A stretch of 64,000 nt of DNA from positions 1,174,207 to 1,238,206 of the forward strand of contig MNCI01018059.1 in NCBI GenBank assembly GCA_015680685.1, written 5' to 3'. The position numbers were made by a program, and so were the translations under genes. Source of the stretch: Gnetum montanum. Lineage: Eukaryota; Streptophyta; Gnetopsida; Gnetales; Gnetaceae. Under the pieces are notes generated by a model. The model was not told where the DNA came from and searched no databases. It saw only the letters and a list, made by a program, of their open reading frames with translations. Within the stretch, counting starts at the first letter, position 1, and each line of letters starts with the position of its first letter. Below, in pieces: positions 44,821 to 57,289 of this stretch.

Positions 44821-45600
44821 TGGGGGTGATGGAATCCAAGGATGGGAAAGTTAGAATCGACAAGTTTGATGGGATGAACTTCAGGTTCTGGAAGATGCAA
44901 ATCAAAGATTATCTATACCAGAAGAAGTTGCACAAACCACTATTGGGGAAGAAGCCAGATCATATGAGGAAAGAGAATTAGGAATTTTTAGATCATTAGG
45001 ATCTTGGGATGATTCATTTAACGTTATCATGAACTGTTGTACTCAATATCGTTAATGAAAAGACTACTTAGGATTTGAGGAAGGTCTTATCAAATATGTA
45101 TGAGAGGCCATTTGTCTTGAACAAGGTATATCTAATGCATCGATTATTTAATCTGAGGATGTTTGAAGGTGTGTTAATTACAAATCAAATCAATGAGTTT
45201 AATGTGATCATGAGTCAATTAAGTTCTATGGAAATCGACTTTGATGATGAGATCAAAGCGTTGATCTTATTATCATCAGTTCTTGATAGTTGGTCTGCAA
45301 CGATGATTGTAGTTAGCAGTTCATCAAGAGATCAATAACTGAAGTTTTCTAGAGTTTGAGATCTAATTCTTAGTGAAGATATACGTAGAAGGAAGTTAGG
45401 TGAATCTTTGAGTTTTGCCTTGAGTAATGAAGGAAAAGGTAGAAGTCTTCAGTAAGGACAAAATTAGGGCCATGGAAAATGAAAGTCCAAGAAAAGAAGT
45501 CGATCTAAGGGTTACAAGAATGTCACCTATTGGAATTACAATAAAAAAGGTCACCTTAGAGAATATTGCATTGCACCAAAGAAAGAAAAGAAAAATTAGC
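44821..45600 (+). pseudogene. Copia Gag
   Basis: Reads MGVMESKDGKVRIDKFDGMN, then FRFWKMQIKDYLYQK, the usual copia Gag N-terminus. An open piece at 45075-45338 has NEFNVIMSQLSSMEIDFDDE and LLSSVLDSWSATM. The zinc knuckle at about 45523-45580 reads YWNYNKKGHLREYC; the first two cysteines of the CX2CX4HX4C pattern are Tyr, as expected from G-to-A changes. Confidence 0.8.
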
Positions 45601-45619
45601 ATGATGATTTAGCAAATGC

Positions 45620-46990
45620 AGCTGCTAAAGAAATTGCTTATTCCCTAGTTTGTTGTGTGGATAGTGGTATTGAATCTTGGATTCTTAATTTAGGTGCATT
45701 GTTTCACTCTACTCCTTCTAAAGAACTATTTAATAACTATGTTGTTGGGAATTTTGAAAAGGTTTATCTTGTAGATGATGAGCCATTGAACATTGTGGGA
45801 AAGGGTGATGTTTATATGGACTACCGATGAGAAGCAATTGAAGTTATAGTGTTAGACATGTTTCAAGTTTATAGAAAAACCTTATTTCTATGGGTCAAAT
45901 AGAAGCTAAAAGGTACAATACAATATTTAGAGGAAAATCTTGGAAAATAATGAAATAAAATCTGATCATTTCTTGGGGAAATAAGGTGGGAACATTGTAC
46001 ACCACCTCAGAAATAATAGACATAGTGTTAATGGTTCATTTATAATTAATGTCAACATTGTGGCATCAAAGGTTGGGTCACATGAGTGAAAAGGGAATGA
46101 AGTTGTTGGCCTCATAGGGAAGATTACCATACTTGAAGTCTATTGATGTTGGTTTATGTGAAGGATGTGTTTATAGAAAGAAGAAAAGAGTCAATTTCTC
46201 AAAATTTGGAAGAACCTCAAAGACCAAGAAGTTGGAACTAGTACATATAGATGTATGGGAACTAGACCTAGTGAGTTTCCTTGGTAGCTCAAGCTATTAT
46301 GTCACATTCACGAATGATTCCACTAGAAAGCTATGGGTTTATTTTCTTAAAAATAAGTCTAATGTGTTTTCTACATTTAAAAGGTGGAAGGAAAAAGTGG
46401 AGAACCAAACTAGTTTGAAAGTTAAGTGTTTGAGATCTGATAATGGAAGGGAGTATGATAGTCTAAATTTTAAGGCTTTCTATTTTGAGAATGGGATTAG
46501 AATGATTAAGATGGTTCGTGGAACATAAAAGCAAAATGATGTTGCTAAGAGAATGAACAGGACTTTGAATGAGAGAGCTAGAAGCATGAGGATATCTTCT
46601 AGACTACCAAAGATGTTTTGGGTAGATGCAGTTAGCACAACAGCCTATCTCATAAATTAAGAACCTTTAGTTCCACTAGACTTTAAGATACCTGAGGAGG
46701 AATGGTTAGGAAAGGCAGTAAACTTCTCACATTTAAGTATTTTTAGTTCTGTATCATATGTGCACTTAGTTTCTGATGTCTGAGATAAACTTGACCCTAA
46801 AGCTAAGAAATGTTATGTTATTGGCTATGGTTCTAATGATTTTGGTTATCATTTTTGGGATGATCAAAATAGAAAAATTATAAGGCACAAGGTTGTCACT
46901 TTTAATGAACATGTGATGTACACGGACAAGTTTGGATCAGAATCTAATAGTGCAGGGAAGCAGGAAAAGGAAAGTGAGAAAGTTAAATTG
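45620..46990 (+). pseudogene. Copia protease and integrase
   Basis: The protease active site reads WILNLGALFHSTP, where copia elements have D-S-G-A, so the catalytic Asp is Asn. Integrase: GLCEGCVYRKKKRV zinc-finger end and a core with LELVHIDVW (first Asp), KCLRSDNGREY (second Asp) and NDVAKRMNRTL (the third residue, normally Glu, is Lys). It then continues to the KLDPKAKKCYVIGY motif. An open piece spans 46133-46528; stops occur elsewhere, many where Gln or Trp is expected. Confidence 0.8.
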
Positions 46991-47199
46991 GAAATGATAT
47001 CTAAGAGGGATGTAGCTTGAAGGATTCAAGAAAATACTGGAAATAAGATAGCTAAAGATAAAGATGAAGTTGAGTCAGAAATAATTACACCAGAGCCTCA
47101 CTTGAGAAGGTTTGTTAGAACACCAAAGCCTAGAGATAGGAACTATCCCTCATTACATTATTTACTTTTGACTAATGTTGGGAAACCAAAATGTTTTGA

Positions 47200-48630
47200 T
47201 GAAGCAATGTAAGAGAAAAATTGTGTTAAGTGGAAGTTGGCTATGAGAGATGAGATGAAGTCACTCCAAAAGAATACAACATGGACACTGACTAATTTTC
47301 CATAAGGAAAAAGGACATTGTAGACTAAGTGAGTGTACAGGGTTAACAAAGAACATGATGGTAGCAAAAGATACATGGCAAGGTTAGTAGTTAAGGGTTT
47401 CTAATAGAAAAGAGGAATTGAATACATAGAGATTTTCTCTTCTATAGTAAAGTTGACTACCATTAGATTAGTGCTGAGTCTTGTGGCTACTAATGATTTG
47501 CATCTAGAGCAGTTAGATGTCAAAACTACTTTTTTGCATAGTGACTCAAATTTTATTTTTTGGTTGTTATCATTTCTTTGTATTCCCTAGAAGGTAAAGG
47601 ATCAGCCATTTCTTAGAAGTTGAAGGTTCAAAAGTTGAAGGATCAATCGTTATCGAAGTTGAATCAATTGCTACAGAAGTTGAAAGGTCAGCCATTAGAA
47701 AAGTTGAAAAGTTAACTGTTATAGAAGTTGAAGGGTTAGCTGTTGCAGAAGTTGAGGGGTTAGCCATTGTAGAAGTTTAATGGTTGACTATTATAGAAGT
47801 TGAAGTGTTAGCCTTTACAGAAGTTAAATGGTCAACCATTACAAAAGTTGAAGTGTTAATCGTTATAGAAGTTGAAGGGTTGATCTTTACAAAATTTAAA
47901 AAGTCAACCATTATAGAGGTTGAAGGGTTGATCATTGTAGAAGTTGAAAGGTCAGAAGTTGAATGGACAATATTTTCTCTCCCTTTTATTTGGAAGTTTG
48001 ATGTATGCTATGATTTATACCAAATTTGACATAGCACATGCAATGGGAGTTGTTAACAGGTTCATGTCTAATCGAGGAAGGGAGCATTGGGAAGATGTAA
48101 AGTGACTCCTGAGATATTTGAAAGAAATTTCAGGTATGACACTTTATTTTAAAAGTAGCAACATTACTTTACAAGTTTTTTCTTATGTAGGTTTGGAAGC
48201 TGATTTGGACAATAGAAAGAGCACCACTGGTTATATTTTCACTGTGGGTAGTATTGTTGTGAGTTGGGTGTCTTGAATTTAGAAGAGTGTTGCTCTCTCA
48301 ACCACAAAAGTAGAATATATGGCTATATTAAAGGTTGGAAAGGAGATGATTTAATTGAAGGGTCTTCTAAGAGAGTTGGGTAAGACATAGGATAACAACA
48401 GGCTTTTTAGTGATAGTAAGAGTGTCATTCATTTGGCTACAGATCCAGTTTTTCATTTTAGATCTAAACACATTTAGTTGAAGTATCATCATATCCATGG
48501 GTTGATAGATGATGGGAAATTACTGTTGAGGAAGATTCCTGGATCAAAGAACCCTATAAACATGTTGACCAAGATGGTCACCACTGTTAAGCTAAGGCTA
48601 TCCATGACCTTAGCAGGCTTCCATGGTTAG
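47200..48630 (+). pseudogene. Copia RT and RNase H with the RT core missing
   Basis: The RT N-terminus (WKLAMRDEMKSLQKNTTW, later LHLEQLDVKTTFLH) runs to about 47540. A minisatellite follows, and sequence resembling copia pol resumes near 48000 with SLMYAMIYTKFDIAHA, the segment that follows the RT palm. RNase H features follow: DNRKSTTGYIFTVG, VALSTTKVEYMA and later LFSDSKSVIHLA. The YVDD catalytic motif and surrounding palm are absent. The element cannot encode RT. Confidence 0.8.
47620..47975 (+). repeat. 24-bp minisatellite inside the copia RT region
   Basis: About 14 imperfect copies of a unit such as gaagttgaagggttagccat plus four bases. Because 24 is a multiple of three, the array reads as an octapeptide repeat near EVEGLAIV, with stops in one or two units. 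Confidence 0.85.
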
Positions 48631-48715
48631 TGATGAGGAGGCATCGTACTAGAAGTTGATGATGTATGTGGGAGAAGCAAGGTTTCAAGAGTTTTTTCTT
48701 CTTAGATCAATCTCC

Positions 48716-48725
48716 AAGTGGGAGA
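48716..48725 (+). promoter_or_regulatory. Polypurine tract, copia element
   Basis: AAGTGGGAGA lies just before the 3' LTR, the usual plant copia PPT. Confidence 0.8.
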
Positions 48726-48726
48726 T

Positions 48727-48970
48727 TTTTTGAGTCATGTGGTGACTAATCTGGACTATTGGGTCATGAGCTAGTTTTGGTTACAAATGATTTCTTGATG
48801 CATATTTATGTAATGTTTCAAAACTCTCTTATAACTATAATCTGCAAAATATATAATGAAACTTTAGTGTGGCCGTGAATGATAGGCAATATTGTTGAAC
48901 CATGAAAATTTTGTGCTATGCATGCTTGTTTTTCCTATTCTTATTTTTTCTCTTGATTTGTTTCATAACA
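48727..48970 (+). repeat. 3' LTR, copia element
   Basis: Partner of 44539-44786; ends TTTCATAACA. Confidence 0.8.
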
Positions 48971-48975
48971 AGATT

Positions 48976-51900
48976 GAATACAGACTTATCTATAAAAAAA
49001 ATCTTATTATTCCTAGAAGCCAAACAGTGTATTAAACAACCTTAGCAACCCAAAATATCCCCATGCTCTTGAAAAAAATTTAATCAAAGATTTTATAAAA
49101 AAAATCCAAACTAGTTTCCTAGACTCCATGACACTAGGAAACATATAATAGCCTCCTAAATTAAATACCTTATATTCAGGATTTCCAATGGAAAATGCTA
49201 ATCAAATCATATCCCAATGCAAAGAAAAGTTAGGAAACATCACCATATATATCTTATGTTTCATTGATCTCTCAACAAAAGAGCTAAATGGTTTTGATTT
49301 TTGAGTTTTTTCTTTTTATAATTTAAAACCATACTAGTTTCTAATCCTCTTTGGATTCATCTTAAGTGGTACAAGAGAAACAAACTATATTCTAGTGCAT
49401 AGTTGTGTAATAAATATGCTTACTTTAAAAATCCTTTTATCATATCGAAATTAAAACAAACTTGAAGCTTGAATGCAACCACCAGAACCATCATAGGCAC
49501 TGTAGCATCTTCGAATATTGGAAGTTTAGATCCATTGGTTTGTTCATGATCCAACCAACAACCACACAAAAAAGTATCTACATATACTAAAACATTGTAA
49601 GACATGACATAAATCCATATCATATTTACCTTCATTCTTATTTAAATGAGTTTAAATGGCAAGATTCAAATTCAAAGAAACAAAGTTCAAAATTATTTAA
49701 AAGTTTGAAAACTCTTCATTATGATACTCCATTTGCAAATTAGGGCACACTATAGAAGTTGTCATAATGGTGGATGCCTGAATGAAAGCACAATCAGGAT
49801 ATGTTAGACATGTGAGTGGTGAACTTAACCTCAAGCTTTGGAATAACATGTAATAAAAAATTTTTACTTGCCACCAGTTAGTCATTTAAAATCAGTAGAA
49901 GAAGTTAGGTTGACCCAAGTCAAGTTAACCCCACGCAACAACCTCAACTCATCATTGTGAAGTGAATCGATAGGTAGGAAGGGTAGGATGTATATTTATA
50001 TGGGAAATATCTGTAACAAGAGAGGCTTAGCACTTAAGCACTGTCAAGTAACATGTTTTATTCACCTTAAAATAGTTTTTCGTTTAGGTGAATAAGGTTA
50101 GTCATTATTTGTTAACAATGGATGAATGCCAAAGAAGGCATTACAGGATTTTGGCCCAACTAAAAACCTTAATGATTTTTTACAAACCCAAAAAATGCTC
50201 CACTATTCCTACAATTTAGTTGTGATGCCTACTACCATTAATTCCTTATTCAATCACTTTACTTTTTAATGAAATGCATTAAAAATGTTCAAATACCTGA
50301 TTATGTGACTATAGAAAGGGGTCATCACTAGAGACTTGATGCTCATCCTACCATGTAGATCCAAGAGGAATTGTAGGCTGACCGAAAACCTAATCTAAGT
50401 TTAACTAGTTATGTTAAGGCTTGAACCCGAACTTTACAACTTGAGTAAAAAGAAACATTATGTAACTATAGTGTTACATAATTATAATTATTTTTCATTA
50501 CCATAATCCCATTGTCACATGTTCTATTATTTTAGTTATAACCGTGATGTCCAAAGAATTGTAAAGTTTTATGTTTCTACTTTTCAATTCTATAGAATTA
50601 GTATTCAACAAGAGTTGATTTTCACATCTCATAATTCTTGTTTCAAAGTATTTTTCATGATTAGTATTCCAAATGGGAAATGTATCAAATGCATGCTTTA
50701 AATATAGTATAAAATAGAATTTATTGGAAATGTTATCAAAATACATTAACTGATAGAAAACCAAGAGTTGTTGGAAATATCCTAAGATTTATGAGTGTTA
50801 GAGCATCTAGGTACATAAAGATGAAGAAGAAAGCTGTCATAGACAGTCATGAAGCCCAATTTTTGAACTAGTTAATACAATCTTAAGATTTGTAATCATA
50901 AAAATGAAGATATCGAAAAACATTAAAACACAAAAAATTTGGGGTGTCTATATTTGTATTCAAAACCCCACATTTTTCTACATTAAGGTACAAGCTGTAG
51001 ACGTACAATGCAGGGATCAATGAGATTGAATGAAACAAGCTAGCTTCCTAGAGACCACACATGAGAAAATGACCCTGTTTTATTTGTTGTTGGAAACACT
51101 CTAATATTCTATTTTGGTTAGTATGCTTTCATATTACAATTATTTGGGCATGGATTTTGTTGATGTCATGATGTGTCATGGAGATTTTCGCCTAACATGG
51201 CCAATTACAAGGTGGACAATTTTGTGTCCAAATTATGCAGCAAAACTTTTGTAAATTCCCCTATAATTAATACAACTGTTACATTTCTCAATGAAAAAAA
51301 AACCTCAATTTCTTAATCTTATTATAGCTCTCATAGATATTCTTATGGAAACTAAAGCTTAGGTGATTAGAATATTCATCTAGCTAATTTGGTTGTACTT
51401 GAAATTTGTATGTTATAGGTGAAAGATTCTCAGTATCATAAAATAAACATTACAAAAATTGAATTCTCATGAATAAAGGTAAAGGATCTCCATAGAGACA
51501 TTATACAAGTTTTAGTTTCATTTTTAGAGAAAAGGTCCTCTAAAAATAAATGTTGGACCAAAACAACATTGATACATGTGTACATGATCCAATAGCAATT
51601 CCTAGAGAAATATCGTGTGATGTGTGTTATTTGCAAAGAAATGAATCAGTGGTATTGCAAGTACTTGTTGAAAGTTAGGACTAGAAACTGTAATAGAAAG
51701 ATTTAGTACCAATTCATCTTTCATGCTAAAAATGATAGTAGTTGAATACTATGAAACATTTCTAATAACAAGAAGCAAGATAACACTAATAAATTAGGCC
51801 CACTAGTAACATAAAAAAAATTTTAAAAAATGAAGCGCATGATCCTGTCACTGCAGGAAGCGGAATGTGATTATTGCTCTGTGAAACTAGCCTCACACTA

Positions 51901-52328
51901 TCCCCTTCACTTTACAACATGAGAACCTTCAATAATCAACCCCTTTTTTCAAAGGGATGCCCCACATCGACTTCCCACTTGATTAGGGCACACTTCAACA
52001 ACTAAGGGAAAATACACATTTATTTATATTATGCAGAGTTCAAAAGTCATTGCCAATATGGGATAGGATAAACACAACTAGTCGTGCCTGTATCGCAGAC
52101 ACATTTGGTTTGGTTTTGTTTGTTTTGAGATTGTATCGTTTGCAATTTGTGACAATGGTGTTGAGACGTTGCTCTTCATCTTCATCTTCATCTTTGATGT
52201 TGGGTTTTATGATGCCAAACCACCATCTCAGGATTGCCACGCAACTCAGCAGAAGAAGAACATCAGATGAAATCAAATCAATGACTTTGATGGAAAATAT
52301 AAATTGAACCTGGTTGCTAGATATAAGG

Positions 52329-52333
<5 letters not shown>
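48976..52333. other. AT-rich intergenic sequence
   Basis: No gene or RNA recognised. A short plus-strand frame at about 52157-52307 (MVLRRCSSSSSSSLMLGFMM, basic and Ser-rich) could be a first exon, but I cannot match it to a family. Confidence 0.45.

Positions 52334-52359
<26 letters not shown>
52334..52359. repeat. TA dinucleotide microsatellite
   Basis: About 13 TA repeats. Confidence 0.95.
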
Positions 52360-52740
52360 TCTCTTTTATCATTTTTCTCAAGTTTCAAGTAAGTTATCAA
52401 CAAGTGTTTCAATGATAAAGAAGAAGAAGAGGTGAGGTGGATGGATGGATGGAAAGAATCCCAAATCCCCTCCCTTTCATGTGTCTTGTTGTGAATAGGA
52501 TTCAACATTAATAGACTATTGTAGTAGCAAGTTCGAATAATGACTTTGCGTAGGAATAGTCCCACATGGATGAATCATAGTTTACAAGGACTAGGTTTAA
52601 GAATGTACAAGGATAACACAAGTGAGAGATGTCTCCGGGTGGTGGTTCTCTTAGGTTCTTCCCATGGTTCATGGGCCATGGAACACTTGATGACTCTCAA
52701 ATGTTAAAAAACTCACCCTTGGTTGGTTGTAAGCCAACAT

Positions 52741-52818
52741 GTGGATACCCTCATGTTGTGTGGTGTCATGCTGAACCTTGTGGATACCCTCATGTTGTGT
52801 GGTGTCAAGCTAAACCTT
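52741..52818. repeat. 39-bp direct duplication
   Basis: Two copies of a unit starting gtggataccctcatgttgtg, differing at two positions. Confidence 0.9.
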
Positions 52819-53105
52819 GTACCATATCGTGAGGGTTTTTGGGGTGAGGCACCACCCTTTGTAGATGCATCATTTCCCTTCCACCGATGTTGTCTACAGG
52901 GTTGCTTGTGTGCTTATTTGCAAGGTTCTCATTTGGTTCATGAGGTGCATTCCCATATGTATATTAAGAAGCTTGTTAGAGGTGTATTTCCCAGGTCTTC
53001 TGCCCCAAATCCATTGGATCTTAGTGAATTCCTTAGGGTGTTGGACAACATCATGGCATTCCTTGGGGTTTTGGACAACTTCAGGGCAACGTTGTTACAA
53101 CAAGC

Positions 53106-53207
53106 GTCTCTTTGGAGACATGTGATAAAATTGGAATGATACAAAGAAGATTAGCATGGCCCCTATGCAAATATGACACACACAAATAGAGAAATGGTCC
53201 AAATTTT
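53106..53207 (+). ncRNA. U6 spliceosomal snRNA pseudogene
   Basis: It matches plant U6 along its length. It has a 5' stem-loop (gtctctttggagac), then gataaaattggaatgataca, gattagcatggcccc, gacacacacaaat and gagaaatggtccaaa, ending in a T run (pol III terminator style). Relative to the conserved sequence it has mainly C-to-T and G-to-A changes. The catalytic ACAGAGA box reads ACAAAGA, an invariant residue for splicing. No TATA box or upstream sequence element sits at normal spacing. A USE-like GTCCCACATGG occurs far upstream at about 52559. Probably non-functional. Confidence 0.85.
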
Positions 53208-53210
53208 TTT

Positions 53211-56200
53211 CAACATGTACAAATTGAAAAATGATCCAAATTTTTTTTAAATAATAAAAAAACCACACATCTTTTTTGAAACTCTATCCATACATACAAA
53301 CAAATTGGTTTTAAAAACCTACAAATATTTTTCAAAACTCTACATCCCAAGGTAAATACAATTGCAAACTAACTCAAAAAAGTAATGGGTATAACACCAT
53401 TACAAACTAACTCAATAAAGAAAAGCATTGTAGAAAGAATTATACTCAACTATTGTTATATCTCTTCTAAAGATAGTGGGTATGGTAGTACAATTATGAT
53501 TTATGCATTACATGTATGATTTCAATGGGTTATTAGAGATGAGTTTGTTTGTTATGATTGCACTTTATATGTTATAATGCTTTAGTCTTTATGTTATGAT
53601 TATGATGTCTTTACATGCTTAACTAACATGATTATGTACACTACCTCTATGTAATGTGTTAAATAGGCGATGTGGCTGACAAGGATATTGGATAGGGCTA
53701 CAAGAGTAGCTATTCAGTATATATTTATGCTTTATGTGTGATTTTAGTATTTATGCATTTGATTTGTAGCACTATGTTATGTGATGTTTGGATATGATTT
53801 TAGCATGTGAATGTGTAGAGCATTTGATACGGATCTCATAGGTTCAAAAAAAATTTAATTTGAAGTCCTAGTATGTTTACTATGCATGTTGGAAGTGCAA
53901 TGTATTAATTAAAGAGAAATAAAGAAAATAAACTTATAAAAATGTTCATTTAAAAAAAGTAAAAGTAAAATTAGTTTTTTTTTTTCACATGACATGCTAA
54001 TGTGAAGACTCATTTGGGTAATGTAGGGGCTTTAGCCCAAAATTCTCCCCTATCGATGTTTTTAGATGTCCCACAACTTCAACAGTTTTCGTTTCCTAGG
54101 ATCCAAGTAGTCATTGATCAACTCAAAACCAAGGTAACCCCAAGATCATTCCCTAGATAAAGCTAATGGGAAGTAAAAGTCTATTATAAAAGTGCACATG
54201 ATTTATATATGGTATATTAACCATTATGTTTTGTTTTTTACTTTTTCCATTGCCAAATGAACACTGCATCTCATACACCTTACCCATGGAATTTGGGTTT
54301 CTATTTTTATATTTTCTATTTTATGGAAATAAAAAAAAAACCTGAGCCTATTCTTCTTTGATTTTTTTTCTCCCTTCTTTCTTTTCCATACTTTCTTTGA
54401 ATTTTGAGCTTTGTGGATGGATTTTTCTTTGCTCTGAACTTGGATTTGATATAGTCGTGGTCATATCTATGTGTGTATGGAACTTATTTGGAGTGAAATA
54501 GAATTTTGCTAGATTTCTGAGAGTTTTATGATTATTTCAAACTTTTTGCTTCAAAAATTTTAATTGGTGAGTTGTTATGAACTTTTTCCTGTATTTGTGT
54601 GTCAAATTAGTATATATGATCATGCGATGTGGGCATGTGGGGTAGATAGTTAAAAGATTGAGTTTAGACATATTATTTTACAAATTTCCCAAAGTTTTAC
54701 AATTTTGGTTGTGAATTGTTTATTAATGAATATGTGACGTATGATATGATGTGGACTTGTAAAATATTAGATGTGATGTTGATGAGACTTGCATTATTAA
54801 GATATTATATTTTATGGACCTGTTGTTGCCCAGGAATTTCTAGGAGTTTCAATAATTACTAGTTGTAATTAATTATTATTTTATTATTTAAATTTTAAAT
54901 GCACATAACTTTGCTTATAGAAGTTCGACTTAGGTGAATTAGTATCATTGGAATTATCTTGAGACATACTTTCTAATCAAGAAAATTATTTTCTCCTTTG
55001 GCATATATCATTTTGGAAGTTACAATAGAGGCCATTTTTACAAAATTATATGTTGTTCAAGAAGCATGGTTGTAGCGCAAAAATCAATTTTGTTAAGTTG
55101 TGGTATTGTTCTTATGGAATGAATGTAACTATTAAGCATGAATATATGTGGTCATGTTATGTTTATTTAGGATGTGTTGTGATTGTGACATGTGTTGGCT
55201 TAAGCTAGCTTGGAATTGCACATGTCTTCACAATGATGCTTGTGATGGTTATTGGTTAGTTGTGCTAGCATGAGGGTGTAGACTAGTTAGTGATGAGGCA
55301 CCGTGGAGGTAGTTATGGATTATTTTGCCACTGTGATGCATCAATGAGGCTCTTGTCTGAAGCCTCATCCGAAGAAAGGGAGAGTGTAAGTGTGTTTGTC
55401 CCAATAACTAGTATGTGGTAGAGCAATATTCATCTTGATAACTAGTTCTCTAGAAGGCTAGTGGTTCTGGATCATAGGTTGACAAACCCTAGCACCAATG
55501 AGATAAAAGACCTATATGTAATAACTAATTATAAGTACTCATGGAAATGTTTCACATGATACACTTGAGTGTAGATATACGAACAACCACATAGGCTAGG
55601 TGTATATGATAGACTGGTTTATGAGTCATAGCATGGATAATATATCTTATGATGGACCTATGATTGTGTGGTACATGTTCTTTGATGGTACGGAGTAGGT
55701 ATGATAGCAGGGCATGATAGTGGAGATGTATGTGGTATGGTGTAATAGATGTATGTTTGATAGTGATTATATCTACGACTATGTGATGGTCATCTGTTCA
55801 CTTTAATAATGATTATGCCAGTATTACATGTGATATTATTATATGTATTGATATCAACTTTTCTATGCTAGGCACAGGGCTATGATTAATAACTGTTAAT
55901 CTCATGACAATTAGAAATCGTATAGGTTTTAACCCATGCAAATTACTTATAATGATATCACAAAAAAGCAAAGAATTGAAAACATAACATAATGTTTTAT
56001 AGATAGCTAATTTTGTTAAATCATCACCAAATCTTTTACTACCTTTTGCCAACTCATTAAATTAAATAAATGGACTAAAATAATGATTAAGATTGTCACT
56101 ACCATTAGATTGTAAATATTTTTTGACTTTGACATGGTTCTTATTAAATCAATATAAATAATAAAGTGCTAATTATGATGACCCATCATTCTCCTACCTA

Positions 56201-56440
56201 TCATTGAGCATACAAACTAAGAATCTTCCAAAAATACAATAGTAACTACCCATGCAAGGTGGTCTTACACTTCTTGTTCTTTCTCTAGTAACTGCCATGC
56301 AAACTATGTGCATGAATAGTTAAATTAGAAACTCCATAATCTTCATCTCATGCTTGGGAAACTCCTTGTCCTATCTCTATCCCTACCACGATCCCAACTA
56401 CCTTTGCCCTACACATTATGATTCAAAATAGTAGCAACTA
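53211..56440. other. AT-rich intergenic sequence
   Basis: No coding sequence recognised. The stretch at about 54800-55800 has the general look of an old LTR, but I could not find paired ends or a TSD. Confidence 0.4.
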
Positions 56441-56720
56441 AAATTGTGGTGTCAGCCATTCATCAAGCTTTCCCATTTTGTCGTCGTGTTGCCAAAAATG
56501 TTGAATCAAGGGCTACGAGCCAATTGGGCACCATAATCAATAGGAGGCTATGCACATTAATCATTCTAAGGTTCCACCCATGGAAATTAAGCGGCGCATG
56601 GATGAGCACATGGTGGCATCAAGGTGGTTGGACCTCCAGAGGCCTCAGGCGGATGCCATGAGTGAAGGTGGCATTATTGTCTACTGCTAGCACATGCAAG
56701 AGCTATTGTGGAACATCAAC

Positions 56721-57130
56721 ATGAGAATTGTAGTGCTAAGGCTTCCGCGGTCTGAGCCTCCACTGATCTTGCATGCCCACTCTAATTTTCTATGTTTCTT
56801 TGCTTGGATAGTGGGCCTACCATTGCCCCCATTCTCCTACACCCCGACCGATACCTACACTTTACTATGATCTAGAGGAGGAGCAACTGCTATTGCTGGA
56901 TGAGGAGCCATAGCAGGCAAAGGCACAGGATGATGGAATTGTATGCTCATGTTATGACTACCCAACAATGGTGGCAGCTTGCATCTAGGTCGTTCTAGGA
57001 GATGTAGTTGCTCAAGGTGAACGAGCCCAGTCTCTGCTCAATTGGCAAGATCAGTGCACCACTGGCATGTTCTTGGCGATATGCTGCTTAGTGGCATTGT
57101 TTCTCTGTACATGGTGCTACTGAGATGAGA
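56721..57130 (+). pseudogene. Fragments of an MCTP (multiple C2 domain and transmembrane protein) gene
   Basis: Two conserved C-terminal segments of plant MCTP/QUIRKY-type proteins are recognisable. At 56721-56765, MRIVVLRLPRSEPPL resembles the RLxRAEPPLRxEV motif before the first membrane segment. At 56989-57105, VVLGDVVAQGERAQSLLNWQ, then a hydrophobic run, resembles VVGDxATQGERxQSLLxWRDPRAT plus its membrane helix. Between them the family should have about 100 residues, which are not recognisable here. A frameshift lies near 57105. These proteins act at plasmodesmata and ER contacts; this copy is a relic. Confidence 0.7.
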
Positions 57131-57289
57131 TGGTCGTATGATTCTTAATTATTGCACACGTTAGTTAGAGGTGAACGCAACTAAGATTGTAACATCTCAT
57201 GAGGTTATTCATTTTAAAGAATGATATAATTTTTAGGTATAGATGTCCTTAAGCTAGAGAACATAATGTTATTATTAAAGCTGTAATTG

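Larger units (their letters stand above)
44539..48970 (+). mobile_element. Degenerate Ty1/copia retrotransposon (4.4 kb)
   Basis: LTRs of 248 and 244 bp differ by eye at about a fifth of positions. The TSD is AAATT (44534-44538) and AGATT (48971-48975). It has an initiator-Met-type PBS, a PPT, and the order gag, protease, integrase, RT, RNase H. The RT core is replaced by a 24-bp minisatellite. It is old and inactive. Confidence 0.85.

Noticed and set aside
52157-52307. First exon of a host gene (basic, Ser-rich start)
   Set aside because: The Ser run comes from a simple repeat, and no second exon or family match is apparent.
52540-52580. Active snRNA promoter (USE-like GTCCCACATGG)
   Set aside because: No snRNA start or properly spaced TATA box follows; the U6 copy is over 500 bp away.
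52723-53139. 138-residue open frame on the plus strand
   Set aside because: It overlaps a tandem duplication and the U6 pseudogene and shows no protein family features.
54000-55800. A solo LTR
   Set aside because: The composition is suggestive, but no TG...CA ends or target-site duplication could be found.
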